From a virus, in the IMG/VR virus record IMGVR_UViG_3300044765_000092, positions 94,679-158,678 of that record: a stretch of DNA of 64,000 nt. One strand, written 5' to 3'. The notes below the pieces were generated by a model. It was not told the origin of the DNA, did not search any database, and was given only the letters and a program-made list of their open reading frames with translations. Of this stretch, positions 1 through 8,194 are shown one piece after another (the first letter of the stretch is position 1; the number at the start of each line of letters is the position of its first letter). A program made the position numbers and the translations under genes.

Positions 1-304
1 AGTCTGTGTGGCGAGGCTCTTTGATCAACACGTCGATCCATACCTTGCGCATATTGTCAGGCGATGCAACGACCGTATGAGCAAGGTATTCTGATCTATC
101 TGGTAACTGCGTTGGGTACGCGTAGCCAAGAGTCTGTGCCAAGAACACGAACGAGAACAGAGCACCAGCCAACAGAACAGGAATCAAAGCGAACTTGAGT
201 TTGTACCGATTATCTGTCTGCACAAAGACGTAGAGTGTCAAGGCCGATAGCAGACCAAACACAACGATAAGCGGCAGCATCAGCAGGAAAGACTGGATCC
301 ACAT
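1..304 (-). CDS. Membrane protein, partial (runs off left edge)
   Basis: An open frame starts with ATG at 304, two bases before the stop of the upstream gene, and is still open at base 1. The visible 101 residues have two hydrophobic segments (about residues 2-24 and 33-55), separated by a short charged loop, followed by a soluble part. It is the third gene of a set with an ExbB-like and an ExbD-like protein, so it may belong to the same membrane complex. That is inferred from position only. The family is not recognised and the C-terminus is missing. Confidence 0.7.
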   Translation of the reverse strand, partial: MWIQSFLLMLPLIVVFGLLSALTLYVFVQTDNRYKLKFALIPVLLAGALFSFVFLAQTLGYAYPTQLPDRSEYLAHTVVASPDNMRKVWIDVLIKEPRHTD

Positions 305-306
305 GA

Positions 307-939
307 TCAGTTCCCTCCAACCTTTGGGGCCACGAACGGGACATCAGCTTCTTGGTCGATATTGGTAATCGTACCATCAGCGTCGACGTCGAATGCAAAC
401 GCAGTTACTTGTTGTCCAGAATCCTGTAGCTCGACATTCTTCGACACAAGATCGCGTACATCAGGGTTCAAAGCAATGATCTTGACTGTGGCAGTCACTG
501 GCCCATCACTGTTTGGCAACCCAAACTGCTCGCCTGCGAAACGATTGTAGAAGAAGACGTTAACAACGTAGTGACCAGGATAGATAGCGCGAACGGCGAT
601 CACTTCCTTGTTCGATGCAATGATCTGTGTCTTTCCGTCCGGCGTGCGGAACACATCACCAAACGCTCCACGATCATCACGATCTAGGGTCGCAATCCCT
701 GCGTCTTTATGGTTGAACCCTACGGTCTGCCCGTTGGGTAGCAACATCCACAGGTCTAGGTCGTGCGGACTCTGATCTGGCCACGTGAGCTCGACCAGGA
801 ACTCGGCTTTCCGCTCGACCCCCTTGTGGTGTTCGGCTACTGGTCTCATCTGTACGACGGCCAGGGCATAGAGCAGGAGGAACACCAGCAGTAGGTTCAA
901 CAGCATGTCGATGTATGCTGTGCTCGTGCTCTTATTCAT
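307..939 (-). CDS. ExbD/TolR-like membrane protein with YfaP-like domain
   Basis: This 210-residue protein has one N-terminal membrane helix (about residues 9-31) and a periplasmic-type globular part. The helix begins YIDMLLNLLLVF, with an Asp at residue 11 placed like the essential proton-relay Asp of ExbD and TolR. Residues about 45-145 contain a DLDLWMLLPNG segment resembling DUF2135/YfaP-like beta domains. It overlaps the end of the ExbB-like gene by 8 bases, as expected for two subunits of one proton-driven stator. The substrate and purpose are unknown. The ExbD assignment rests on the helix, the Asp and the neighbour, not on overall similarity. Confidence 0.6.
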   Translation of the reverse strand: MNKSTSTAYIDMLLNLLLVFLLLYALAVVQMRPVAEHHKGVERKAEFLVELTWPDQSPHDLDLWMLLPNGQTVGFNHKDAGIATLDRDDRGAFGDVFRTPDGKTQIIASNKEVIAVRAIYPGHYVVNVFFYNRFAGEQFGLPNSDGPVTATVKIIALNPDVRDLVSKNVELQDSGQQVTAFAFDVDADGTITNIDQEADVPFVAPKVGGN

Positions 940-1435
940 GTTCTTGGACCCCAGCTCCGGTCCCAGCTCCAGCCTTGGTCGCTAGCGCGTTTAGATTCAG
1001 TACCTGAATGTTGAGCAGAATGTTGCAGACAAGACCCAACAGAGTATTGACCAGCGCGATTGACACACTCGACGTGATCTTTTGCATGGTGTTAGTGGCG
1101 GCTGCAACATCAGCGGCCCCGGCGTGGGACACTGCGCCCAACAGCAACATGAAACCAACCACTGTGCCGATCAGGCCTAGTTGAGTCATGAGGTTGACTG
1201 AGAAGTCCGCGGCTTGTGATTTGAACAGTTTCCACTGTTCGTATTCGGAGTGCGTGACCTGATAGGTTAGTCGGCCAATATAGGTGCTCAGCACCAAGTA
1301 GACGCCGATGATCACGAATCCGATTTTGAATCGGTCGATATCCCACAGCAGAGTCATCGTACCCGACAGTGCGCAGCCCACAAGAGTAGCGACACTGCAC
1401 ACAAACACAAACCACCATTTCAACATTCCGACCAT
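932..1435 (-). CDS. MotA/TolQ/ExbB-type proton channel protein
   Basis: This 167-residue protein has three predicted membrane segments: about 5-28, 35-55, and a split pair at 85-105 and 122-145. The segment LMTQLGLIGTVVGFMLLL and the later IALVNTLLGLVCNILLN match the conserved helices of the MotA/TolQ/ExbB family, which form proton-driven motors with an ExbD/TolR/MotB partner. The partner gene follows directly. The start at 1435 has an AGGAG seven bases upstream. Family members act in motility, outer-membrane energisation and Zorya defence. Its role in a phage is unknown. Confidence 0.75.
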   Translation of the reverse strand: MVGMLKWWFVFVCSVATLVGCALSGTMTLLWDIDRFKIGFVIIGVYLVLSTYIGRLTYQVTHSEYEQWKLFKSQAADFSVNLMTQLGLIGTVVGFMLLLGAVSHAGAADVAAATNTMQKITSSVSIALVNTLLGLVCNILLNIQVLNLNALATKAGAGTGAGVQEHE

Positions 1436-1465
1436 TTGATACTCCTAGTCAACCACAGTCGTTGT

Positions 1466-1693
1466 TCAACCGTTCAGCGCGTCAATTCGATTCCGGATAT
1501 TGTCAATCTGCTTCTCTATAGCCTCCGTATCAGTTCCCGCGTTCTTACGCTTTTGCATCTCGACTTCCAGTTGTTTGATCTGAAGTTCGAGTTGACCTTT
1601 GAGCGTCTCCCGATCCTTCTTCAACTGGTCCTCGGCGTGTTCGTCAGCCAACTCGATTCGCTTCATTTCACACTCGCCGTGTATGCGTTTCAT
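1466..1693 (-). CDS. Small coiled-coil protein
   Basis: This 75-residue charged protein is almost entirely predicted coiled coil, with heptads running through residues 10-72 and many Glu, Lys and Gln. An internal Met at residue 10 (position 1666) is an alternative start. It lies between the GNAT gene and the ExbB-like gene, in the same direction. No family was recognised. It may be a scaffold or accessory of the membrane complex, but only proximity suggests this. Confidence 0.6.
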   Translation of the reverse strand: MKRIHGECEMKRIELADEHAEDQLKKDRETLKGQLELQIKQLEVEMQKRKNAGTDTEAIEKQIDNIRNRIDALNG

Positions 1694-1706
1694 GATCTAT
1701 CAGTTC

Positions 1707-2366
1707 TCACTTTGCGTATGCTACGTAGTAGCCGTCGGACGCAGCAGTCGGAGAATCCCCGGACCGATCAGGGTCCCACTTCAACAACTGCTTCAGCGTC
1801 TTTGTACTCCCGTCTTGCATCTTGAACACCGGGTACGTCATCTTTCCGATCTTTTCCCAGCCTACGATCTTCACGTCCATCGCCTTTCCATTAGGGCCAA
1901 GACCCTTGGGAAAGTGATAGACAACACGATAGGTCTTGGCCAGAGACGCCCAAAGACTGGACGAGAACTGGCTGAGATTCATGTCGGACGCCAGCTTGCC
2001 CATGTCTTTGATGGCCGCATCATACAGCATACGCCCAAGACCTAGACCCTGGAATTTGGGCGCCACGTATGTTCCAGTCACAGTCAGTTCACCATACTCG
2101 TTCCGTTGTAGAGCCAAGAATCCAGTTGGAAACATTGAACGAGTTGGCGAGCACACCCAATACGTTCTGTCGTACTTAGGGTTCTGACCTTCTACCCATA
2201 CGTGAGAGTCGCTCTTCGAAAGAACAATCTTGGCTCGACCCGGGTTGTCGATCAGGACCTCTACGCGATCGTGGATCGCGTCAACGACCGCCATGAACGA
2301 ACCGGACTTGTCTACACTAGTCGGGTCCCATGCCAATTCAAGTCTAGCTTGTGCTTCGGTCTTCAT
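1707..2366 (-). CDS. GNAT-family N-acetyltransferase-like protein
   Basis: This protein has 219 residues. The segment TYVAPKFQGLGLGRMLYDAAIKD (about 103-125) is the acetyl-CoA-binding Q/RxxGxG/A motif of the GNAT fold, preceded by a beta strand (ELTVTG) as usual. The C-terminal 80 residues are not part of a standard GNAT core. GNAT enzymes move an acetyl group from acetyl-CoA to an amine. Here the acceptor is unknown. It is transcribed with the metallophosphoesterase gene 10 bases upstream. Confidence 0.65.
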   Translation of the reverse strand: MKTEAQARLELAWDPTSVDKSGSFMAVVDAIHDRVEVLIDNPGRAKIVLSKSDSHVWVEGQNPKYDRTYWVCSPTRSMFPTGFLALQRNEYGELTVTGTYVAPKFQGLGLGRMLYDAAIKDMGKLASDMNLSQFSSSLWASLAKTYRVVYHFPKGLGPNGKAMDVKIVGWEKIGKMTYPVFKMQDGSTKTLKQLLKWDPDRSGDSPTAASDGYYVAYAK

Positions 2367-2375
2367 ACAATCCGC

Positions 2376-3608
2376 TCAATAAGGTGTGCGCGGTGCCATA
2401 GTCACGTCCTCGTGATGCGACCAGCGACCCGAGCCATAGTGTTCACGATTGAAGAAGCGCATCATGTCGACCGTACAACGTGTGATGGCCCCGGTATCCG
2501 GATCTTGTACGAGACGGGTAATGCCACCGCCCACGTGGAAGTCCAGCCGCTTCTTACGACCAAACGGGGTTTGATCTTGCGTGCAACCTGTCTGGATAAC
2601 CCACACGTTGCGGATGTTGATGCACTCCATCTTGTGCCAGTGACCCAACAGAACGACAGCCGGTTTCTCACCCCCGTCCAAGCTCTCGATGTACTTTTGC
2701 GGAGCATAGGACGTTGCGTAGCTAGAACCACCACCAGGGTGAGCGACCCGCAATCGGGTCTTGACACCAGACTCTGCGTGGGTCAATGCAATGTCGGCTT
2801 CCATATAGCCAAGGTCGACCCAATCACGTCGTTCCACATCACGGAACTTCATTTCGGCGTAGCGACCAATATCTACACCTTCACGCTGGCTATACCATCC
2901 TTCGTGATCGTCTCCAGTCACGGCGTAGGTAGTGATGCCATCACGTTTCGGCCAGTTTTCAGCCAGATAGCGACACTGCGCGTCCATCCCGTGGACCAGC
3001 AAGTCGTGTTTATTGAAGTGAGCTTCACCGTCAATCCAGTTGCCGGCGTGAAACACACGATCGACGCCCACTTCAGCAAACGCGTCGAACAACTTGTTGA
3101 GCACATCCAGCCGAGAATACTTGGACCCAAGGTGCGTGTCCGACAGCCAGCCAAACACGTAGGAGCCATCGGCACGCGATTTGTATTCGTGCTTATGACC
3201 CAGATCGGTCCCGGATTGCGGCCGAGTGATCAGCCAGTACGAGTCGCCACTCTCTTGAATGGCAAAACCCTCGGCTCTCATTTGCTGAATGGCAGTTACG
3301 ACTTCAGCCGGGGTAGTTTTGAATGTCTGCGCCAATGATTCGACGGTAGTATGGCCCATGCGCAAGATACGGCGCATCGCCAGTCCATCGATCAGAGGTT
3401 TGTCATCCGCTTTTGCAGCCGTCGGTGCTGGAATGGACATATCGAGCCCAAGCCGACGAGCCTTTTCTATACGCGAAGACGCGGCTGTCCGACTGAGACC
3501 CATGATTCGAGCCATTTCAGAGACATTGCCGCCAACCGTCTTCCATACGTTGACTGTTTCTTCGATCTGTTTCGGAGTAAGATCGGTGCTACGCTTAAAG
3601 TGTACCAT
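2376..3608 (-). CDS. HTH-containing metallophosphoesterase
   Basis: This 410-residue protein has two parts. Residues about 10-55 form a helix-turn-helix (VSEMARIMGLSRTAASSRI), and a second winged-helix-like part spans about 75-120. Residues about 150-370 are a calcineurin-type phosphoesterase, with the metal motifs LSDTHLG, AGNWID, TGDDHEG and LGHWHK. In the usual family the second and third motifs read GDxxD and GNHD/E. Here they are GN-WID and GDDHE, so one Asp/Asn pair is swapped. A nuclease or nucleotidase acting on DNA is plausible given the HTH, but the substrate is inferred. Confidence 0.75.
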   Translation of the reverse strand: MVHFKRSTDLTPKQIEETVNVWKTVGGNVSEMARIMGLSRTAASSRIEKARRLGLDMSIPAPTAAKADDKPLIDGLAMRRILRMGHTTVESLAQTFKTTPAEVVTAIQQMRAEGFAIQESGDSYWLITRPQSGTDLGHKHEYKSRADGSYVFGWLSDTHLGSKYSRLDVLNKLFDAFAEVGVDRVFHAGNWIDGEAHFNKHDLLVHGMDAQCRYLAENWPKRDGITTYAVTGDDHEGWYSQREGVDIGRYAEMKFRDVERRDWVDLGYMEADIALTHAESGVKTRLRVAHPGGGSSYATSYAPQKYIESLDGGEKPAVVLLGHWHKMECINIRNVWVIQTGCTQDQTPFGRKKRLDFHVGGGITRLVQDPDTGAITRCTVDMMRFFNREHYGSGRWSHHEDVTMAPRTPY

Positions 3609-3614
3609 TTGTGA

Positions 3615-4034
3615 TCAAGCCTTGAGTTTTTCGATTTGGAGCTCACCGCCTGATTGAGCATCAACCAAGCACGTGATTCGCACTGCTTCAGCCGCATCGT
3701 GTCCAGCTTCCATCAGTGCCATTGCCGCTATGCTACCTGTACCGATAGCATACCAGTCACGTTCAATAGGAACTTCGCCATCAGTTGCGGTCCAATAGGA
3801 CACGCCTTCGGCGCTCAAAATCAGAACGATGCACTCTCCTTTCGGGGCTTTCCCACGTCGATTGTTCAGAAACCACTTACGGACCGCCGTCAGGGGGCCC
3901 ATGTCCCCTGCGAATCCATAAAGTGACCCTCCGATTCGTTCAATCTTCTTCATTGGGTGCCACACAGTTCCATCACTACAGCGACTGTCACTCACCATAG
4001 TGCCGGACCGTGCGTCGGCCACAATAGTCGTCAT
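3615..4034 (-). CDS. Proteasome/HslV-like Ntn-hydrolase
   Basis: This protein has 139 residues. It begins MTTIVADARSGTMVSDSR, closely resembling the start of HslV and proteasome beta subunits. In those, Met is removed and Thr becomes the catalytic nucleophile, followed by the S/GDSR turn. Later GxGS (GTGSIAAMALM) and a long helix with alternating Ala and Glu fit the Ntn fold. At 139 residues it is shorter than HslV (about 175). No ATPase partner is visible in the window. Such short Ntn-hydrolases are known in tailed phages. The peptidase function is an inference. Confidence 0.7.
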   Translation of the reverse strand: MTTIVADARSGTMVSDSRCSDGTVWHPMKKIERIGGSLYGFAGDMGPLTAVRKWFLNNRRGKAPKGECIVLILSAEGVSYWTATDGEVPIERDWYAIGTGSIAAMALMEAGHDAAEAVRITCLVDAQSGGELQIEKLKA

Positions 4035-4056
4035 GAACTACTCACTTGATCAAGAG

Positions 4057-5247
4057 CTACTTGATGAGACCAAACTTGGCGCTGTAACGACCCCAATTTG
4101 TAGCTGGGCTGATAGTGATACCCAACGAACCAGCGGCTCCATAAGCCTGCTGAGTTGGATCCACATTGCCGTCACCGCCAAGAAGGCCCCGCTTGACCAG
4201 GATCGTTTTGAACGCCTTGCATTCGTTGTCCATAACGGCCTGGAGGCTATCTGCCAATCCCTGGAAGTATTGAGTGCGGTCCACATCGAGACTGACGCTT
4301 TGACCGCTGAAGTTGAAGACACGCTCACCTTCCATAAGGAACTGAGCCCGCAACGCTACGATCTCAGAGAATCGCAGCCAATACTCGCGTACTGGACCAG
4401 TAGCATTGAGCATCGTGAAATTGGTCGGTACGCCATACGCACCGTTGAACATATCACGACCACGACGTAGATAGGCCAGCAGCAGAGGGTCTGTGAAATC
4501 GATCTCAGACAACCCGTCGATCGACGCGCTCATCTTATCGATGAGGGCACGCATGTCGGCCAACGCGCTCAAAATGCTTGGGTTGACGACAAACAGTCGA
4601 CCAGTCTGCCGACTGATATTCGACGGTGTAGCCAAGTTCCAACCACTCCACACAACCGTGTACGATTCAAGCGCCGCGCTCAGTGGTGGATTCGGGTTCT
4701 GTGTCGTGCTGTAGTACCATCCATCAGCCGTCTGTTGTGGATTCGGAACAATGACCTGAGGCATTGCCGTGTCGTTCTGGCTGTAGATCGTGACTGCCAC
4801 GTTATCGTACTTGGTGGGTGTCACGTAGTTGAGATTCAGCGGATCAAACGCCAATTCAACTGCGTCCTGTACGCCCTGAGGAACAGAGTACGGTGCAACA
4901 ACTCGCAGCTGTTCAAAACTGTAGAACGATTGACTGCCAATCAGCAACGTCCACCGGATTTGATACGATTGACCGTTCAGTGTTTGAATCGCATCCGATG
5001 GAACGTTGACAATCGCGTGGGACTCGATACGCACCGAGTCCACGGTGTTGTAGATCGCGTAGTCGAAAGCGTCGCCGCTCGACAACGTTGCACCATCCTG
5101 ATTAAGAAGCGCCCAGCTCACAGTTCCGGCGCTGGCGTCAAAACCAGCAGGGAACGTAAAGACGGCAGTGCCGGTTGCACTGTCACCGGCCTGAAGCTCT
5201 CCGACTAGCGCCTGAAACGCATCAGGATTGTTGGTCATATAAGTCAT
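4057..5247 (-). CDS. Probable virion structural protein
   Basis: This 396-residue protein has a beta-rich N-terminal half (about 1-210) resembling Ig-like virion domains. A C-terminal mainly alpha-helical half (about 220-350) contains a stretch rich in Arg and Phe. It is the last of eight consecutive genes (4057-12406) that look like tail, baseplate or capsid-associated proteins, and it starts five bases after the stop of the large repeat protein. The exact role is not recognisable. The call rests on composition and position. Confidence 0.55.
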   Translation of the reverse strand: MTYMTNNPDAFQALVGELQAGDSATGTAVFTFPAGFDASAGTVSWALLNQDGATLSSGDAFDYAIYNTVDSVRIESHAIVNVPSDAIQTLNGQSYQIRWTLLIGSQSFYSFEQLRVVAPYSVPQGVQDAVELAFDPLNLNYVTPTKYDNVAVTIYSQNDTAMPQVIVPNPQQTADGWYYSTTQNPNPPLSAALESYTVVWSGWNLATPSNISRQTGRLFVVNPSILSALADMRALIDKMSASIDGLSEIDFTDPLLLAYLRRGRDMFNGAYGVPTNFTMLNATGPVREYWLRFSEIVALRAQFLMEGERVFNFSGQSVSLDVDRTQYFQGLADSLQAVMDNECKAFKTILVKRGLLGGDGNVDPTQQAYGAAGSLGITISPATNWGRYSAKFGLIK

Positions 5248-5252
5248 TTACC

Positions 5253-8177
5253 TTACCCATGCTGATTTTGATTGATGAGGAATTCTCCAGGTTGGAGAAC
5301 ACGTACCTCATCACCATCCACTACTACTGCTGTACCTGGAACGGTGGTCTGGCCACGGCGTTGCCACAACGCCAGTGTCGAAGGATCCAACACCAACGGA
5401 TACAGACCGGAACTGAACTCGGCATCCGACAGTTCACGCCACGAACCATCGATCCGAACACATACGCCACGAACTGAGTGAGCAACGCCGACGGTGGACC
5501 CGACTATGTCTCGTCCCTCAGTCAGCGCAGTATCACTGTGTAGACCCAGGGTAACGCTGCCGCTGGTCACCACGTCATTGTTCTCAGTGGGTGTAGCCAC
5601 AAGATTTATGTATGTGGTCAGACCACTGCCGCCACCCATAGTGTCATTGAGCTCGATAAACGGACCAGTTCGAGCATGCAACGACACAGAAGCTGATGAC
5701 GCCAGCGTGTCTCGGCCTTCTATAGGTTGGGCCACGCCACTGATCTTCGGACTGGCATTGGCCGTTGCTCGATCCCGACCTTCTGTCGGTAGGGCCGTCC
5801 CACTAATCTTGGGGCTACCACTCATCGAGTACGGAACATCGTTACCCTCAGCCTGCGATAGAACGATGTTGCCTTCGGATGCTGCGCTGAAGATTGTTGT
5901 ATCGTTCCGTTCCCGTGGTGATCCTTGGGCATGCAACGACACTGAGCCGGCAGCCGACACATTGTCGGCTGCACCATGAATCGAGGCGTTAGCGTGCCCC
6001 TTCCACGATGCCGAAGACACCGATGTGTCAGCCCCCTCAATGGGCTGAACCACAATACTGATCTTCGTTGTGTCAGTTACAGCAAGTGTGTCCGGTCCTT
6101 CGGTTGCCGACAGCACTGCCTGAACGATCGAATGGGCTTGCGCTACAATCTGATCGTTCGCTACCTGCAACAGTGCCGAGATTCCAATGTATGTGGTGCC
6201 TGACGACGCTACCGTGTCGTCGGGCAGCAGATTGTTGGACACCGCGTCAACAGTCACTGACCCGTTGACGATCGAACTATCGCCCGTATCGGTGACCGAA
6301 ACAACAAAGATCGAACCATCATCCAGACGAGAACCGACAAAGTCGCCGAGTTCAGTCAGTGTGGCGATGCCGTCCAGTGTTTCGGACGAACCACCAGACA
6401 GCGTATCGGGCGCGCCTACCAGATTGGCAATCGCGTGTACAGACCAATGAGCAGTAGCACTACCGATGAAGTCTGAAGCTTCCTGCACCGAGGTGGTCAG
6501 GTTCGTCGTTATTGTGCCTGACGCAGTATCGGTGTCCGGCGCTTCGACCACTGAGAGACTTGCACTTGGCGACGCCGAACTACCCGACGACTCAGTGTCT
6601 GATGCTTCGGTCATCGAGACCGCTGCATCGATAAGAGTGCTGACCAACACCCCGACAGTATCACCGTCGTCAGTCTTGGTAAGCGTTGCGTCGAGTGGTG
6701 AGTGACTTGTGGTCGAAAGAGTGTCAGGGCCTTCGGTTGGCGAGGCCGCTGCGTGGATACCATCCCACGAAGTGGTGCTCACCACCGTATCGTTAGGTCC
6801 AATCAGAGTGGCAACCGCATCAACCACTAGGCTGGCGGCCGACACATCAGTGTCGTTTGCCTCCAGGATCACCGCGCCGATTAGGATCGCGGTCCCAGCA
6901 GCTGACAGAGTGTCGTTACCCTCGATGACCGACAAATCTGTCGACGTCGGCAGCGAGGCTTCAGCTGCTAGTACGTCGCTGGGCTCGATAGGCGCACCCA
7001 CTGCCTTGTTCACATCGAAGAAGTAGGCATCAACGATCAACAGATCGCTGGCAGTGCCAACCGTCTCGGATGGGAATTCTACGTAAGGTGCTGTTGTCGT
7101 TACCTTGAACTCTTGACCGTGGTATTGAGCACCAGTCGGATCATCGTTCAGCGTAACGAGATAGTCAGAGTTGCCTGTGTACGAAGTCTGGGCCGCAAGA
7201 CTGGCAAACGAAGCGACCACAATACCAGTGCCGAGAATAGGCAAGCTATCGGTCGATGCAGTGGTCGCCGATTCCGCTGTACCCCAATTCTCGGACGCAA
7301 ACGGCAGTGTCAAATCCAAGCCCGAAAGCTCGGTCGACATGATGCTCGCACGATTGACCGGACTGCCGAAATTGACAGTCACAATGTCAGCCGAGTTACC
7401 TACGATGTCCTTGACGTAGAACATCTGCAGATGTAGGGTGTTGACACTCGTGCTACGCTGAGTTAGCGACGTCCAAGTATTGCCTGCCGTGTCGCTAATC
7501 GTAAGCGTAGTGGGCGAACCCTCGTACCGAACGCTCACAACCATCAGATTGTGGTCGAGCGTCAATTGACCATCAGTGCTGATAGTCGACACAGGACCGA
7601 CAGCCCATCCATTGGAGGTGGATTGGATACGGTCTTGTGGGTGAGCGAACGACGATACAATATCGTTCGCTTCAGTTATCGAGGTAGTGGCATCCAGCGC
7701 CACTGAACCCGATGCAGTTCGGCCGTCGTTAGCTTCCTGTTTGGAGAACGTGGCGTCGAGCGCCACTGAACCCAAAGACGAGAGCGTTGTGTTGGCTTCG
7801 ACGATCGACGTGTTGGCGTGCAACGCACTTGACGCCGAGGCCGATACGCTGTCGGACCCTTCGGTTTTCGATACCGTCGCGTGCCCGGTCCACGACACAG
7901 TGGACGAGCCTGTGGCCCCAGCTTCAGTGATAGACGCCAATGCGTCGATCTTTACGGAACCGGACGCAGCTCGTGTGTCGGACGACTCAACCACCGTGAC
8001 GGTAGCACCGTCGGTGGCCGACACGGTAGCCGACACGGTATCCGAACTTGATACAAGAGAGCCCGCCAGCGCATCGATCTTCACGCTGGAAGTCGACGCT
8101 ACCTGATCGCCAGCCTCCGTAACAGACAGAGAACCAAGGACGACAAGGCTTTGTAGATTACTGAAGTAAAGAAGCAT
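5253..8177 (-). CDS. Large repeat protein, probable tail fibre or surface protein
   Basis: This 974-residue protein is poor in Lys and free of Cys-rich segments. About thirty copies of a roughly 25-residue unit are visible, each with the core [TVI]E-x-x-DT followed by Ser/Thr/Ala-rich sequence and a short beta strand such as GSVKIDA or GSVALDA. The array is interrupted at about residues 180-390 by a beta-sandwich-like domain (starting TLDHNLMVVSVRY). It ends in a distinct 80-residue C-terminal domain (from about 890). Repeats of this type build elongated stalks in surface and fibre proteins. SD AAGGGA lies before the ATG at 8177. Receptor binding is possible but unproven. Confidence 0.65.
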   Translation of the reverse strand: MLLYFSNLQSLVVLGSLSVTEAGDQVASTSSVKIDALAGSLVSSSDTVSATVSATDGATVTVVESSDTRAASGSVKIDALASITEAGATGSSTVSWTGHATVSKTEGSDSVSASASSALHANTSIVEANTTLSSLGSVALDATFSKQEANDGRTASGSVALDATTSITEANDIVSSFAHPQDRIQSTSNGWAVGPVSTISTDGQLTLDHNLMVVSVRYEGSPTTLTISDTAGNTWTSLTQRSTSVNTLHLQMFYVKDIVGNSADIVTVNFGSPVNRASIMSTELSGLDLTLPFASENWGTAESATTASTDSLPILGTGIVVASFASLAAQTSYTGNSDYLVTLNDDPTGAQYHGQEFKVTTTAPYVEFPSETVGTASDLLIVDAYFFDVNKAVGAPIEPSDVLAAEASLPTSTDLSVIEGNDTLSAAGTAILIGAVILEANDTDVSAASLVVDAVATLIGPNDTVVSTTSWDGIHAAASPTEGPDTLSTTSHSPLDATLTKTDDGDTVGVLVSTLIDAAVSMTEASDTESSGSSASPSASLSVVEAPDTDTASGTITTNLTTSVQEASDFIGSATAHWSVHAIANLVGAPDTLSGGSSETLDGIATLTELGDFVGSRLDDGSIFVVSVTDTGDSSIVNGSVTVDAVSNNLLPDDTVASSGTTYIGISALLQVANDQIVAQAHSIVQAVLSATEGPDTLAVTDTTKISIVVQPIEGADTSVSSASWKGHANASIHGAADNVSAAGSVSLHAQGSPRERNDTTIFSAASEGNIVLSQAEGNDVPYSMSGSPKISGTALPTEGRDRATANASPKISGVAQPIEGRDTLASSASVSLHARTGPFIELNDTMGGGSGLTTYINLVATPTENNDVVTSGSVTLGLHSDTALTEGRDIVGSTVGVAHSVRGVCVRIDGSWRELSDAEFSSGLYPLVLDPSTLALWQRRGQTTVPGTAVVVDGDEVRVLQPGEFLINQNQHG

Positions 8178-8194
8178 CGCCGTCCCTTATGTGA

